Positions 22,691 to 32,152 of a stretch of DNA of 41,398 bases are shown here, one piece after another. Made by a program: the position numbers and the translations under genes. The notes beneath the pieces are model-generated. The model was not told the origin of the DNA and ran no database searches. It saw only the letters and a program-made list of their open reading frames with translations. Source of the stretch: Patescibacteria group bacterium (GTDB lineage: Bacteria > Patescibacteriota > Patescibacteriia > Patescibacteriales > UBA12465); the NCBI GenBank assembly GCA_022710685.1, contig JAKLGM010000007.1, positions 1 to 41,398 of the forward strand, written 5' to 3'. Positions within the stretch are counted from its first letter, which is position 1, and every line of letters starts with the position of its first letter.

Positions 22691-23566
22691 ATGAATAATA
22701 AAACGATAAAATTTCAAGAATATCCTTCTTTTTTGCAGTCTAAAGAATGGTTGGATTTCGAGCGTCAGAATGGCCACCAGGTGTCTCAAATCGGGTCTAG
22801 TTATTTTATCCAGAAACATCTTTTCGGCCGTAAACATTATTTATACGGTCCGCGGATAAATGGTGATGATATTACCAAAATGAAGCTGTCTGATCCGGCC
22901 GCTGTTTTTGTTCGTTTTGAGCCAAATTCATCGTCCTGGACAGGTCCAGGGAGGAGAACTATTGACGTTCAGCCCAAAGAAACCATCGTTTTGGATTTAA
23001 GTTTATCAGAGGAAGAGATTTTGGCCGGTATGCATCAGAAGACTAGGTACAATATCAGGTTGGCCGAAAAGAAGGGGGTCAGGATAGTGATTGACAATGG
23101 CCGGATTGAAGATTTTTTGCATCTTATGGAAGAGACAACTAATCGGGATAATTTTTCCGCCCATAGCGATGATCATTATCGCGCCATGGCCCGGTTCAAC
23201 CCTGATTTTATCCAACTGATCCTGGCTGAATATGAGGGCCGAGTGATAGCGGCCGGTTTATTTTGTTTTTCTGATTCAGTCGCAACTTATCTGCATGGCG
23301 CTTCGGCGAACGAATTCCGCCAAGTCATGGCGCCGTATCTCTTGCAGTGGACAGCTATCAAGAAAGCTAAATCGGCTGGCTTAAAATATTATGATTTCTA
23401 TGGCATCAGTGCTGTGAAATGGCCCGGAGTCACTCGCTTCAAGCAGGGCTTTGGCGGTCAGGCGGTAGAATATGCCGGGACTTTTGACCTGCCCTTGTCC
23501 CCAATTTGGTATCTAGTTTATCGTGTCTTGCGTTTTGTTAACCGCTTAATAGTCAAAAAAATATGA
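22691..23566 (+). CDS. FemAB/FemX-like aminoacyltransferase (peptidoglycan bridge formation)
   Basis: The 291-aa product has the twin GNAT-like fold of FemABX proteins: SFLQSKEWLDFERQNG (strand 1 entry), MHQKTRYNIRLAEKKGV (the QKxRYNIRxA signature), MEETTNRDNFSAH, GLFCFSDSVATYLHGAS, and YYDFYGISAVKWPGVTRFKQGFGG followed by YAGTFDLPLSPIWYL. Family members transfer amino acids from aminoacyl-tRNA to lipid II. It is shorter than FemA (about 420 aa) and lacks the inserted coiled-coil arm that contacts tRNA in some members, resembling FemX-like minimal forms. Its 3' end overlaps ybeY by 4 nt (ATGA). Confidence 0.88.
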   Translation: MNNKTIKFQEYPSFLQSKEWLDFERQNGHQVSQIGSSYFIQKHLFGRKHYLYGPRINGDDITKMKLSDPAAVFVRFEPNSSSWTGPGRRTIDVQPKETIVLDLSLSEEEILAGMHQKTRYNIRLAEKKGVRIVIDNGRIEDFLHLMEETTNRDNFSAHSDDHYRAMARFNPDFIQLILAEYEGRVIAAGLFCFSDSVATYLHGASANEFRQVMAPYLLQWTAIKKAKSAGLKYYDFYGISAVKWPGVTRFKQGFGGQAVEYAGTFDLPLSPIWYLVYRVLRFVNRLIVKKI

Positions 23567-23949
23567 TTGAGATTAATAATACTACTAAGGTCAAAATTAA
23601 CAGCGTCAAGTTAAAGCGAGTAATTGAAAAATTCATTGAGTCGAAGCGCTTAAAGGATTTTTCTGTTTCTGTGGCGCTTATTGGCGACGCCAAGATGACG
23701 GAATTAAATTATCGTTATCGGGGCCTAAAGAAGCCGACTGACGTCCTGTCTTTTACTGCTGTTAATGAGATTATTATCAATATCAAGCAAATTGAACGGC
23801 AGGCCAAGGAGCAGGGGCAGAGCCGGGAAGCCGAACTGATTTTTATCCTAGTGCACGGACTGCTGCATTTGATTGGCTATAATGACAATACTGAGCCAAA
23901 GCGGCTTAAAATGATCGCCCTGGGGGAAGATTTTATCCGCCGTTTATGA
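23563..23949 (+). CDS. ybeY: Endoribonuclease YbeY with altered zinc site
   Basis: The 128-aa product includes the N-terminal sensing of LNYRYRGLKKPTDVLSF, the invariant YbeY block, and the zinc motif HGLLHLIGYND (98-108). The canonical motif is H-x3-H-x5-H; here the first two histidines (H98, H102) are present but the third is Asp108. YbeY is a single-strand-specific RNase in 16S rRNA maturation. Start at 23563 overlaps the femAB-like stop. The following pilin promoter overlaps its own stop codon. Confidence 0.92.
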   Translation: MIEINNTTKVKINSVKLKRVIEKFIESKRLKDFSVSVALIGDAKMTELNYRYRGLKKPTDVLSFTAVNEIIINIKQIERQAKEQGQSREAELIFILVHGLLHLIGYNDNTEPKRLKMIALGEDFIRRL

Positions 23950-23955
23950 TATAAT
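23947..23955 (+). promoter_or_regulatory. Extended -10 promoter of the minor pilin cluster, overlapping the ybeY stop
   Basis: TGA-TATAAT: the TGA is the ybeY stop codon and doubles as the TGn element. ATG at 23962, 6 nt after the -10. Confidence 0.75.
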
Positions 23956-23961
23956 GGAATT

Positions 23962-24513
23962 ATGAAAAAAGGGCTAAAAAAAGAGGCGTTTACCATTATT
24001 GAGCTTTTGGTGGCTATGGCGATTATTGCTATTGTCACTGGTATTTTTTTGACTAACTATTATGGCAGCGAGGGGCAATCTCAATTGATTAATGGCACTC
24101 AGTCTTTGGTGCGTGACTTGCGTGTTGCCCAGAACAAGAATATCGCCGGGACTAGATATGGCGGCACCATGCCTTATGGCTGGGGCATCAGCATGTCCAG
24201 CGGTTCGGACTATTATGTCTTGTTCGCCGACATTAATGGCAATTATTTTTATGATAGCGGCGAGGAATTAGAGTCTAAAGGCGGCCGGATTATTTATCTG
24301 CCGGCTAATGTCATCATCTCTTCTTTTAACCAAACCAATCAAGCCGATGTCTTGTTTTATAATGATTATGATGTACCGCAAGCTAATATGAGCGATCCGA
24401 TAAACCTCATTAGCTTTGAGGATGATTTGACTATTGTCTTAGCAGATACGAACACTGGCGCTACTAAAGAAGTCTATGTTAATAGATTCGGTTTAATTAG
24501 TTCTAATTTATGA
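23962..24513 (+). CDS. Minor pseudopilin, GspH/FimT-like
   Basis: The 183-aa product has a prepilin leader ending KKEA before FTIIELLVAMAIIAIVTGIF, with Glu at +5. The head contains LVRDLRVAQNKNIAG, typical of GspH-type minor pilins that begin such clusters, then beta strands with WGISMSSGSDYYVLFADING (a GspH hallmark). First of a four-gene set overlapping by 4, 14 and 11 nt. It probably helps prime pilus assembly at the tip. Confidence 0.9.
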   Translation: MKKGLKKEAFTIIELLVAMAIIAIVTGIFLTNYYGSEGQSQLINGTQSLVRDLRVAQNKNIAGTRYGGTMPYGWGISMSSGSDYYVLFADINGNYFYDSGEELESKGGRIIYLPANVIISSFNQTNQADVLFYNDYDVPQANMSDPINLISFEDDLTIVLADTNTGATKEVYVNRFGLISSNL

Positions 24514-25049
24514 AGTTAGTTCTAAACAAAAAACAACCCGCTTTTTCTTTACTGGAAACCATTGTGGTTCTTTTTATCGTAGCCGTTGGCTTGGTCAGTA
24601 TTCTATCGCTAACGGTTGATAGCTTGCGGGCGCAGAATTTGAATCGTTCTAACTTGGTAGCTTATAATTTAGCAATTGAGGGAATAGAACTAGTCAAGAA
24701 TATTCGAGACACTAATTTTATTTTGAATTCTTCCACGACGCCGGTATTTTGGAATAAAAATATTGAAGGCAGTGTGGCGGGTATGAGATACAAAGTTGAT
24801 TATGCTAATTACACCCCGGTCAATGTATCTAATATTTCCGAGTGCCGTTTGCAGTTGACAACCGGTGCTGATCCTAATTTTTATATTCACCAGGCCGGCC
24901 TGCCCGATAGCGCTTATAGCCGGATGATTACTGTCACCTCGGCTGACTCTGATCCTGCTTCATCGACGGTTTCATCGTTGGTTGAGTGGCTGGACGGCGG
25001 TCAAACATATCAACTGGAATTAACTACCATGCTCTATGATTGGGAATAA
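24510..25049 (+). CDS. Minor pseudopilin, PilV/GspI-like
   Basis: The 179-aa product has the prepilin site KKQPA|FSLLETIVVLFIVAVGLVSI, Glu +5. LAIEGIELVKNIRDTNF after the helix is characteristic of PilV-type minor pilins of this group. C-terminal beta region with one internal WLDGG turn. It overlaps the gene before it by 4 nt and the next by 14 nt, so all four are translationally coupled. Confidence 0.9.
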   Translation: MKLVLNKKQPAFSLLETIVVLFIVAVGLVSILSLTVDSLRAQNLNRSNLVAYNLAIEGIELVKNIRDTNFILNSSTTPVFWNKNIEGSVAGMRYKVDYANYTPVNVSNISECRLQLTTGADPNFYIHQAGLPDSAYSRMITVTSADSDPASSTVSSLVEWLDGGQTYQLELTTMLYDWE

Positions 25050-25581
25050 AAAGCCAGCTTTTACTTTGATTGAAGTCATCGTTTCGGTGGCAATTTTTGC
25101 CGTTATTATAATTACTTCTTCCCAGATCTTTCAGGCCAGCCTTAATGCCCAAATAGAGAATATTGATGAAGTCGCTCTGCAGGAGGATGTTAAGTATGCC
25201 TTAGAATTCATGTCCCGCCAGGCCCGTGGCGCTATCAAGAATACCAGCGGCTCAACTTTGTGCGGCGTTGATGCTGGCTACACTTATGCTACTGATGGTT
25301 CTACTTTATATTTTCAAGATGCTTATTCTGCTTGCGTTACTTACACCACCGCGGTTGATGTTAATGGCGTCCAGCGAATCTTGGCGAGCCAAGCCAGCTT
25401 AAGCCATTATATCACTTCGCCTCGGACTGATGTGGGAAGCTTGAAATTTATCGTCGCCGACGATCCGAGCACAGTCAAGCCATTGTTAACTTTGAATTTT
25501 CAAGCTAAATCTAAAGCTGATATTAATTTGCCGGCTTTGTCGGCCCAGATTAGCGTCAGCTCTAATTGGTATGCGCCTTAA
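25036..25581 (+). CDS. Minor pseudopilin, PilW/GspJ-like
   Basis: The 181-aa product has the site NKKPA|FTLIEVIVSVAIFAVIIITSSQIF with Glu +5, then EEDVKYALEFMSRQARGAI-type helix, typical of GspJ/PilW. Two cysteines at CGVD and SACVTY may bridge. It overlaps the preceding gene by 14 nt and the next by 11 nt. Confidence 0.9.
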   Translation: MIGNKKPAFTLIEVIVSVAIFAVIIITSSQIFQASLNAQIENIDEVALQEDVKYALEFMSRQARGAIKNTSGSTLCGVDAGYTYATDGSTLYFQDAYSACVTYTTAVDVNGVQRILASQASLSHYITSPRTDVGSLKFIVADDPSTVKPLLTLNFQAKSKADINLPALSAQISVSSNWYAP

Positions 25582-26539
25582 TATCCCTTTGAACAAAAGA
25601 AATTTATCAGCCAGCGCCTTGTTGGTCTCGCTTTTTATTTTAACTGGCCTGTTTATTATCGCTTTCGGTGTCGGCTATTTATCTTTTTTTAATACTAAAA
25701 CTTCTGACGTTTATCAGCAAAGCGCTAAAGCCCGCGCAGCGGCCTTAGCTGGAGTGGAGAAGTTCAAGTGGGAGAAGCGGCAAAATAATTTTGATTTGGC
25801 TACGGGTTGCGAACCTCATTTTATGGAAGTCCACCAGGCTGACGGTTCTTATTTCTACTTGAAATGCACTCCCGATATCAACGGCTGGCCGACGGTCCAA
25901 GCCGTCGGGGTTTATAAAAGTTCTAACGTAACATTGGGCACCGGTTATGCCTATGATATCACCTGGGAATGTAATGCTAATTTTGCCATTGGTTCCTTGT
26001 GCGGTGGTGGCGTATTATTTGCAGTCAATCCGATGCTTGTGGCCGCTCCTTCGGGCTGTACTGATCCGGATGGGGCTGGCTGTGATAATTCTTATCAAGC
26101 AGTTGATACCTTGGTTAAGGTTTGGGACAACACCGATCCCGGCGTCCAGACAGACGCTTTGGACGAGGAAGATGGCCGGAATAATGCCGCTCTATTAGTG
26201 GGCGAATCGCGCTATGAAGCGGCAGTTTATTGCGACTCCCTTTTTGTTAATAATTATGGTGATTGGTATTTGCCGGCTAAAAATGAGTTATTTAATTTGT
26301 ATTTAAAAAGTAATTATTGTGATGATTTTACGGTGGGCGGCGAGCCGGTAGGTTGCAGCCAAGGTGATAACGCTCATCCGGTAGTCGGTGGCTTTAATCC
26401 GGACACATATCAAACTTCCAATGAATCTAATGATTATCCTTTGGATCAGAACTGGTGGGTAAGTTTTTATGATGGTTCTTTGGTTACTAATGGCAAGATG
26501 AAAGATGTTTATGTCCGTTGTGTTCGCCGTCCCTCTTAA
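25571..26539 (+). CDS. Pilus tip protein: PilX/GspK-like N-terminus fused to a DUF1566/Lcl-like domain
   Basis: The 322-aa product starts with a prepilin-like helix lacking Glu +5 (SASALLVSLFILTGLFIIAFGV), followed by KARAAALAGVEKFKWEK, as in PilX/GspK, the subunit placed at the tip. From about residue 130 it carries a DUF1566-like domain: DGRNNAALLVG, EAAVYCDSLFVNNYGDWYLPAKNELFNLY, TYQTSNES, WWVSFYDG and the closing VYVRCVRR. This class of domain adopts the C-type-lectin/FGE-like fold. The final gene of the minor pilin cluster. The absence of Glu +5 fits a terminal subunit. Confidence 0.9.
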   Translation: MRLNIPLNKRNLSASALLVSLFILTGLFIIAFGVGYLSFFNTKTSDVYQQSAKARAAALAGVEKFKWEKRQNNFDLATGCEPHFMEVHQADGSYFYLKCTPDINGWPTVQAVGVYKSSNVTLGTGYAYDITWECNANFAIGSLCGGGVLFAVNPMLVAAPSGCTDPDGAGCDNSYQAVDTLVKVWDNTDPGVQTDALDEEDGRNNAALLVGESRYEAAVYCDSLFVNNYGDWYLPAKNELFNLYLKSNYCDDFTVGGEPVGCSQGDNAHPVVGGFNPDTYQTSNESNDYPLDQNWWVSFYDGSLVTNGKMKDVYVRCVRRPS

Positions 26540-26545
26540 TTTTAA

Positions 26546-28663
<2,118 letters not shown>

Positions 28664-28664
28664 T

Positions 28665-28958
28665 ATGAGTTTAAATAGCGCCGACATCAAACACGTGGCC
28701 GCTTTGTCTAAGTTGAGCTTGAGTGCCAAGGAGTTGAAGAATTATGGCTCGCAATTGGGGGCGATTTTAGATTATGTCGGCCAATTAGCCGCAGTTGATA
28801 CTGACAACGTGGAAACGGCTTTGCGTTTAGGCGATAGCAATAATGTCTGGGGCGAGGACAAGGTACACGAGTGGGATCAGGCTGAGGTAAAAATTGCTTT
28901 GTCCCAAGCCTTAGGAGAACAGCAGGGCCAGATAAAAGTGCCGCGAGTTTTAGAATAA
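28665..28958 (+). CDS. gatC: Glu/Asp-tRNA amidotransferase subunit C
   Basis: The 97-aa product contains HVAALSKLSLSAKEL, LGAILDYVGQLAAVDTDNVE and the terminal IKVPRVLE, the standard GatC landmarks. It is the scaffold of the GatCAB complex that converts Glu-tRNA(Gln) and Asp-tRNA(Asn) to the amides. gatA follows by 7 nt. gatB is not in this window. Confidence 0.93.
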   Translation: MSLNSADIKHVAALSKLSLSAKELKNYGSQLGAILDYVGQLAAVDTDNVETALRLGDSNNVWGEDKVHEWDQAEVKIALSQALGEQQGQIKVPRVLE

Positions 28959-28965
28959 AATTATT

Positions 28966-30426
28966 ATGAATCTTAACCAGCTTACAATTGAAGAGGCGCG
29001 CTTGCTCTTGGATAGCGGTAAAATTACTTCCTTGGAATTGGCCCATGATTGCTTGAAGCGTATCAAGTCTTTAGACAAGAAAATTAAAGCTTTGATTACT
29101 TTGGGTGAGCCGGAAGCTTTATCCCAAGCTCGGTTAGCGGATGAGAGAATCGGTCGAGGTGAGAAGGGAACTCTTTTAGGCATACCATATTTAGCTAAAG
29201 ATAATTTATTGACTAAAGGCATTCGGACTACGGCTGCTTCTAAAATGTTAGAAAATTATATCGCTCCATATAATGCGACGGTCATCGCTAAGTTGGAACA
29301 GGCCGGGGCAGTGCTGTTAGGTAAGACAAATTTGGATGAATTCGCCCATGGCGCCTCAACTGAGAATTCCGCCTTTTTTACCACTAAGAATCCTTGGGAT
29401 CTAAAACGAGTTCCGGGCGGTTCTTCCGGCGGTTCGGCCGCGGCGGTAGCGGCCGATTTCTGCCTTTTTGCCTTAGGCAGCGATACCGGCGGGTCAATCC
29501 GCCAGCCAGCCAGTTTTTGTTCCGTGGCCGGATTCAAGCCTAGTTATGGCCGGGTATCGCGCCATGGTCTGATGTCTATGACTTCCTCAACTGATGTTAT
29601 CGGCCCTTTAACTAAAACCGTAGCCGACGCCGCATTAGTGATGAGTGTTATTGCTGGCGCTGACAAGTTTGATTCTACAGCCAGTAGCGTCAAGGTAGAA
29701 GATTACCAGGCTGGAATTAAGAAAAATATAAAAGGGATGAAGCTGGCTTTGCCGCAAGAATGTTTCGGTGACGACTTATCACCTGAAGTTCGGAAAGTGA
29801 TGGACCAGGCTATAGCAGATTTCAAGAAGATGGGAGCAGAGGTGGAAACTGTCAGCTTGCCTCACATGAAATATGGTATCCCAGTATATTATATCATCAC
29901 TCCTTCCGAGGTCAGCTCTAACCTGGCTCGCTTTGACGGTTTACGCTATGGCTATCGGGCGCAAAATAAAAAAACAGATACTTTAAATGATATTTATTTG
30001 AATAATAGAGGTGAAGGGTTTGGGCCGGAGGCTAAGCGCCGCATTATGCTTGGAACTTACGCGTTGTCTGCCGGTTACTATGACGCCTATTACAAAAAAG
30101 CTCAAGCCGTCAGAATATTGATTACCAAAGAATTAGAAGAAGCCTTGGCTAAATATGACGCTATCCTTACCCCGACTTCGCCCCATACCGCTTTCAAAAT
30201 TGGGCAGCAGGACCAAGATCCACTTCAGATGTATTTGGAAGATATTTTCGTTTCCGGTCCGGCCCTAGCTGGCCTGCCGGCTTTGTCAGTCCCGGCCGGA
30301 TTTATCGAAGGTTTGCCAATTGGGATTCAGATTATTGGTCCTAAGTTTCAGGAGGCTAAGATTTTGGGGCTGGGAGCTAAATTTCAGGAAGCAACTTCCT
30401 GGCATAAAACTAAAGCTAAAATTTAA
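28966..30426 (+). CDS. gatA: Glu/Asp-tRNA amidotransferase subunit A
   Basis: The 486-aa product is an amidase-signature enzyme with the Ser-cis-Ser-Lys triad: K78 (LAKDN), S153 (GGSSGGS) and S177 (DTGGSIRQPA). Also typical are GKTNLDEFAHGAS, NPWDLKRVPGGSSGG, SYGRVSRHGLMSM and the GPALAGLPALSVPAGF block. It liberates ammonia from glutamine for GatB. Length is normal. Confidence 0.97.
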   Translation: MNLNQLTIEEARLLLDSGKITSLELAHDCLKRIKSLDKKIKALITLGEPEALSQARLADERIGRGEKGTLLGIPYLAKDNLLTKGIRTTAASKMLENYIAPYNATVIAKLEQAGAVLLGKTNLDEFAHGASTENSAFFTTKNPWDLKRVPGGSSGGSAAAVAADFCLFALGSDTGGSIRQPASFCSVAGFKPSYGRVSRHGLMSMTSSTDVIGPLTKTVADAALVMSVIAGADKFDSTASSVKVEDYQAGIKKNIKGMKLALPQECFGDDLSPEVRKVMDQAIADFKKMGAEVETVSLPHMKYGIPVYYIITPSEVSSNLARFDGLRYGYRAQNKKTDTLNDIYLNNRGEGFGPEAKRRIMLGTYALSAGYYDAYYKKAQAVRILITKELEEALAKYDAILTPTSPHTAFKIGQQDQDPLQMYLEDIFVSGPALAGLPALSVPAGFIEGLPIGIQIIGPKFQEAKILGLGAKFQEATSWHKTKAKI

Positions 30427-30449
30427 TTTATTATAATTAAAAAAATCAT

Positions 30450-31187
30450 ATGAAACGTTATCATTTTCTTCTTATCGGCTTGATTTTTGCTGTCATTCTG
30501 GCAGTCGTGCTCATTGTCAGTAATGGCACCAAGCTGGAAACTTCTTTGGGCGTAAACCATAGCCCGAGTGAAACTGAATCTTTGCTTAATTCCAACAATC
30601 CGGCCATTGCTAGTGCCAATGCTCAGACTAATGCAGCCATTCCGGCGATTAGTGAGAGTGATTATGCTTTAGGCGATGCCACCAAAGCCATGGCGCAAAT
30701 GGTAGTCTATGAAGATTTTACCAATCCCTATAGCCGCAGCTATTATGAAATATTGACCCAGGTGCAGAAAGAATTTGGCGACCAATTAGCGCTTTATGTC
30801 CGCCCCTATTTTGAAGCCGACAATGACTTGGCGCTTTTAGCCCAGACAGCCGCGGTTTGCGCCGGCGAACAGCAGAAATTTTTGGAAATGCGTTCTTGGC
30901 TGATGACCCAGGATTTGTTGTCCGAGATGACGATGGTTGACGGAGCTAAGGAAATAGGCTTAAATGAGTCTAAGTTTTCCACCTGCTTGAATAATTCTGA
31001 AGTTCAGGGTAAAATAAGTCGGTCCGTTGAGGCAGTGAGGGGCAATGTCGTCTATGGCGCTCCGACCAGCTTCTTAAATGGCGAAATTATCATCGGCGCC
31101 AGAGCTATGGAAGAAACGACTAGCAGCGCCGGGGAAAAACTGGAAGGCCTGAAAAGCATCGTTAATCGGAATATTATCAAAAAATAA
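30450..31187 (+). CDS. Membrane-anchored DsbA-fold protein lacking the CxxC active site
   Basis: The 245-aa product has a signal anchor (about residues 7-24), a Ser/Ala/Asn-rich linker (about 40-75), then a thioredoxin/DsbA-like domain: MVVYEDFTNPYSRSYYEIL (83-101) and LYVRPYFEADNDLALLAQTAAVC, plus a C-terminal YGAPTSFLNGEIIIGA, where the cis-Pro-like segment TS is kept. The position of the CPYC motif reads NPYS (92-95), so both redox cysteines are missing. It probably acts as a binding or chaperone-like partner rather than an oxidase. A TATAAT at 30432-30437 gives a short leader. Confidence 0.82.
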   Translation: MKRYHFLLIGLIFAVILAVVLIVSNGTKLETSLGVNHSPSETESLLNSNNPAIASANAQTNAAIPAISESDYALGDATKAMAQMVVYEDFTNPYSRSYYEILTQVQKEFGDQLALYVRPYFEADNDLALLAQTAAVCAGEQQKFLEMRSWLMTQDLLSEMTMVDGAKEIGLNESKFSTCLNNSEVQGKISRSVEAVRGNVVYGAPTSFLNGEIIIGARAMEETTSSAGEKLEGLKSIVNRNIIKK

Positions 31188-31197
31188 TCCGACCAAA

Positions 31198-31284
31198 GGA
31201 GAGTTCGCATAGTGGTCGAGTGCGCTCGCTTGGAAAGCGAGTATACCCTAACCGGTATCGAGGGTTCGAATCCCTCACTCTCCG
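31198..31284 (+). tRNA. tRNA-Ser(GGA)
   Basis: GGAGAGT (31198-31204) pairs with ACTCTCC (31277-31283), discriminator G. Anticodon loop TTGGAAA gives GGA. Long variable arm. CCA is not encoded. It is the last core gene before the AT-rich island, hence a candidate integration landmark. Confidence 0.95.
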
Positions 31285-31312
31285 CAACATCGTGCTAGCA
31301 CGAGGTACTAAG

Positions 31313-31340
31313 AAATAGAGCTTATTTAGGCTCTATTTTT
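31313..31340 (+). terminator. Terminator of tRNA-Ser(GGA)
   Basis: AAATAGAGC (31313-31321) pairs with GCTCTATTT (31330-31338), followed by T residues. Just before it lies the 12-bp palindrome CGTGCTAGCACG at 31291-31302. Confidence 0.87.
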
Positions 31341-31449
31341 TGTTTTGTTAAAAATTGACCTTTACTTTTTGGCTATTTTAAGTTATATTTAAAGAGCTAA
31401 ACCGTAATCAAATATTTGTGAAGTCGCTCCTATTTATTGGGCAGCTTTG

Positions 31450-31556
31450 GCTTATTTGCATACAGGAACGGACATACCGACCCTTATGCAAGTAAGCGTC
31501 TTCACGGACACTGATTGCGGTTTAGCGACCGGGTCGGGTGTCCGTTTTTGTTTTTT
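31450..31556 (+). ncRNA. Candidate structured RNA / leader with alternative hairpins
   Basis: Within the 313-nt gene-free gap 31285-31598. A: GCTTATTTGCAT (31450-31461) pairs with ATGCAAGTAAGC (31486-31497). B: AACGGACA-TA-CCGACCC (31467-31483) pairs with GGGTCGG-G-TGTCCGTT (31531-31546). C: ACGGACAC (31504-31511) pairs with GTGTCCGT (31538-31545). B and C compete for the same 3' arm and A overlaps B as a pseudoknot. A T-rich tract (TTTTTGTTTTTT, 31545-31556) follows, so C or B would be a terminator. The PH-domain gene starts 43 nt later. Confidence 0.55.
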
Positions 31557-31598
31557 ATAAATCGGTCCTGACTGATTATAAATTAATAATTTAAAACT

Positions 31599-32045
31599 AT
31601 GGACTATCAAAAAGTCTGGGACAAAGTCCTCAGCAAAGGAGAGGAAGTAAAACACAGCTTCTCTATCGGGGAAAAGTACATAAAATTTAGCCTCATCGTT
31701 TGGGGTATAATTAGCTTGCCTCTATTGTTTGCTTTTGGGGCAGGGGTTGTTGTTTTTTTGATTGCTCTTTTTTATTTCGCATATTATTTAAGAGTAGCCA
31801 ATGTTTACGCCTTTACTAATAAAAGGGTGCTCATTCACCAAGGATGGCTTTCAACTCACACTATTAGTATTGATTATCCGAAAATAACGGATGTCAGGGT
31901 TAGGGAGCCATTCTTTGATAAAGTTCTAACCAAAACTGGAGATATTGCAATTAACACTGCTGGTACAGGTTATACAGAAGTAGTCTTAAGACATGTTGAA
32001 AGGCCTTATGAGATTAAAAAGATTTTAGATGAAATGAAGGATTAA
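31599..32045 (+). CDS. Bacterial PH-domain (DUF304-like) two-TM membrane protein
   Basis: The 148-aa product has two close TM segments (about 29-47 and 50-66), then a bPH2-type domain: YAFTNKRVLIHQGWLSTHTISIDYPKITDVRVREPFFDKVL and GDIAINTAGTG ... VLRHVERPYEIKKIL. These proteins are common near membranes; their role is unknown. It sits downstream of the alternative-hairpin leader, so it may be under transcription attenuation. A terminator follows it. Confidence 0.82.
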   Translation: MDYQKVWDKVLSKGEEVKHSFSIGEKYIKFSLIVWGIISLPLLFAFGAGVVVFLIALFYFAYYLRVANVYAFTNKRVLIHQGWLSTHTISIDYPKITDVRVREPFFDKVLTKTGDIAINTAGTGYTEVVLRHVERPYEIKKILDEMKD

Positions 32046-32056
32046 TAAATATTTGT

Positions 32057-32081
32057 AAAAAGGGTGATTTTCACCCTTTTT
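32057..32081 (+). terminator. Terminator of the PH-domain gene
   Basis: AAAAAGGGTGA-TTT-TCACCCTTTTT, positions 32057-32081. Confidence 0.93.
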
Positions 32082-32122
32082 ATTTTATTTACAAATATGC
32101 TATTCTTTGGTAAAGTTATAGA

Positions 32123-32148
32123 TGTAAAGTTTTACATATAATTATGTA
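32123..32148 (+). promoter_or_regulatory. Operator dyads over the -10 of the RM-operon repressor
   Basis: TGTAAA-GT-TTTACA (32123-32136) and TACATA-TAAT-TATGTA (32133-32148) overlap each other and the -10 TATAAT at 32137-32142. They are placed to let the downstream Xre protein block its own promoter. Confidence 0.65.
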
Positions 32149-32152
32149 ATTT

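Noticed and set aside
31198-31284. tRNA-Ser(GGA) as proven attB
   Set aside because: No second copy of the tRNA tail is visible and the integrase is of the serine class; recorded only as a hypothesis.
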